From assembly GCA_050288085.1 (NCBI GenBank), contig JBNKDD010000130.1, positions 1 through 14,883 of the forward strand: DNA of 14,883 nt, in the 5' to 3' direction. A program made the position numbers and the translations under genes. Under the pieces are notes generated by a model. The model was not told the DNA's origin and ran no database searches. It saw only the letters and a program-made list of their open reading frames with translations. Origin of the DNA: JBNKDD01 sp050288085 (GTDB lineage Bacteria; Chloroflexota; Anaerolineae; Aggregatilineales; UBA3940). The stretch's first letter is position 1, and the number at the start of each line of letters is the position of its first letter. Positions 14,361 through 14,883 of the stretch are shown here, in pieces.

Positions 14361-14883
14361 CTACTCAGAAATAATCTTAACACTCACTACATTTGCAGTC
14401 GGTGCTGGCGTGATGAGCAACCCCATCGGCATTTTTTCAATCGTAACATCCTCATTGGGAGTAACCGATTTAACGCCTACCAGTAGAATGTACCAGGGTT
14501 TATCTGAAGCGCTGCGCATTGCGGTTAATACGCTGCCCTCACGCCTGATCTCATAAGTTGTATCGACTTCACCGGTCAGGGTGGGGATATCTACGTTTAC
14601 GATGTTCCCATCTGCTAATTGATATACCTGTAGGGTTACGCCATCACCATAGTCGTAGTCTGGGCGATTTTCATTGCCGCCTACCGCTATCACGGAATTA
14701 GGGCGTACCATCAACGGAAGACTCATGAAATCGTGTGTCTCGTTTATCCAACGTGGCCCCTCTACAACCTCGCCGCTGATTTTCAGATCCGCCAACTTCT
14801 GTTCGAGGATTCTCGCGTTCTCCTCCAGGATCTTTTCGTCAACCGATCGGTTGGATGTGTCCGGGGTGTCCAGAAAGTCCGAG
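14361..14883 (-). CDS. Hybrid frame: FtsK-like segment joined to GH31 C-terminal end
   Basis: The frame is open from the window edge to a stop at 14361 (173 codons visible). Its last ~135 residues match the C-terminal beta domains of GH31 alpha-xylosidase/alpha-glucosidase enzymes: GEVVEGPRW, then HDFMSLPLMVRPN, then RPDYDYGDGVTLQVY. The part before that is not GH31-like; there one expects the catalytic barrel end and a YLP.G.W segment. Instead it reads SDFLDTPD, then VDEKILEENARILEQKLADL and KISGEVVE, which resembles the linker and start of the motor alpha domain of FtsK/SpoIIIE DNA translocases (LL-P, ENARLLE-LADFGI-GEVVEV). Both families share GEVVE at the join (about 14760-14777), so recombination or mis-assembly at a short common word is plausible. 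The start lies outside the window. A functional product is doubtful. Confidence 0.7.
   Translation of the reverse strand, partial: SDFLDTPDTSNRSVDEKILEENARILEQKLADLKISGEVVEGPRWINETHDFMSLPLMVRPNSVIAVGGNENRPDYDYGDGVTLQVYQLADGNIVNVDIPTLTGEVDTTYEIRREGSVLTAMRSASDKPWYILLVGVKSVTPNEDVTIEKMPMGLLITPAPTANVVSVKIISE

Noticed and set aside
1..14883. CRISPR array, defence system, phage genes or tRNA
   Set aside because: No regular short repeats with spacers, no recognised defence or phage proteins, and no cloverleaf-like sequence were seen on either strand.

Overview
The window looks like chromosomal DNA from a bacterium with moderate G+C. The best guess is a Chloroflexota (Anaerolineae-like) genome or metagenomic contig. 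That rests on the style of the transposases (long IS1-related proteins with a hydrophobic N-terminus, and rve-type transposases ending in an LGGLHHDY-like motif) and on a lipoprotein sugar-binding protein with a coiled-coil spacer. The assignment is an inference.

Layout. (1) Positions 1-2586 are an insertion-sequence graveyard on the + strand. It holds the 3' end of an IS1 transposase, a longer IS1-related transposase broken by one missing base, two further copies of only the last ~24 codons of that same protein, and the last 62 codons of an rve/IS481-like transposase. (2) Positions 2587-12627 are a minus-strand carbohydrate-use cluster. In transcription order it contains a LacI-family repressor, a ~300-bp regulatory gap, a lipoprotein solute-binding protein, two MalF/MalG-type permeases, a GH78 alpha-L-rhamnosidase and a GH3 beta-glycosidase. 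(3) Positions 12628-12884 are the lacI upstream region, with a well-formed promoter and operator-like palindromes. (4) Positions 12885-14304 are a complete-looking insertion sequence with ~28-bp inverted repeats. (5) Positions 14361-14883 are an open frame on the minus strand that joins an FtsK-like stretch to the C-terminal end of a GH31 alpha-xylosidase/alpha-glucosidase.

How it works together (inference). The lipoprotein captures a rhamnose-containing oligosaccharide or glycoside, and the two permeases import it using an ATPase encoded elsewhere. The two glycosidases have no signal peptides, so they probably release rhamnose and then the remaining sugar in the cytoplasm. The LacI protein probably represses both itself and the transport operon. 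The GH31 tail upstream suggests that another glycosidase once belonged to the locus, before an IS and a fusion event (or an assembly error) disturbed it.

No CRISPR array, tRNA, rRNA or phage gene was recognised. The most unusual item is the FtsK/GH31 hybrid frame. The next are the stacked transposase tails and the intercistronic hairpin after the binding-protein gene.
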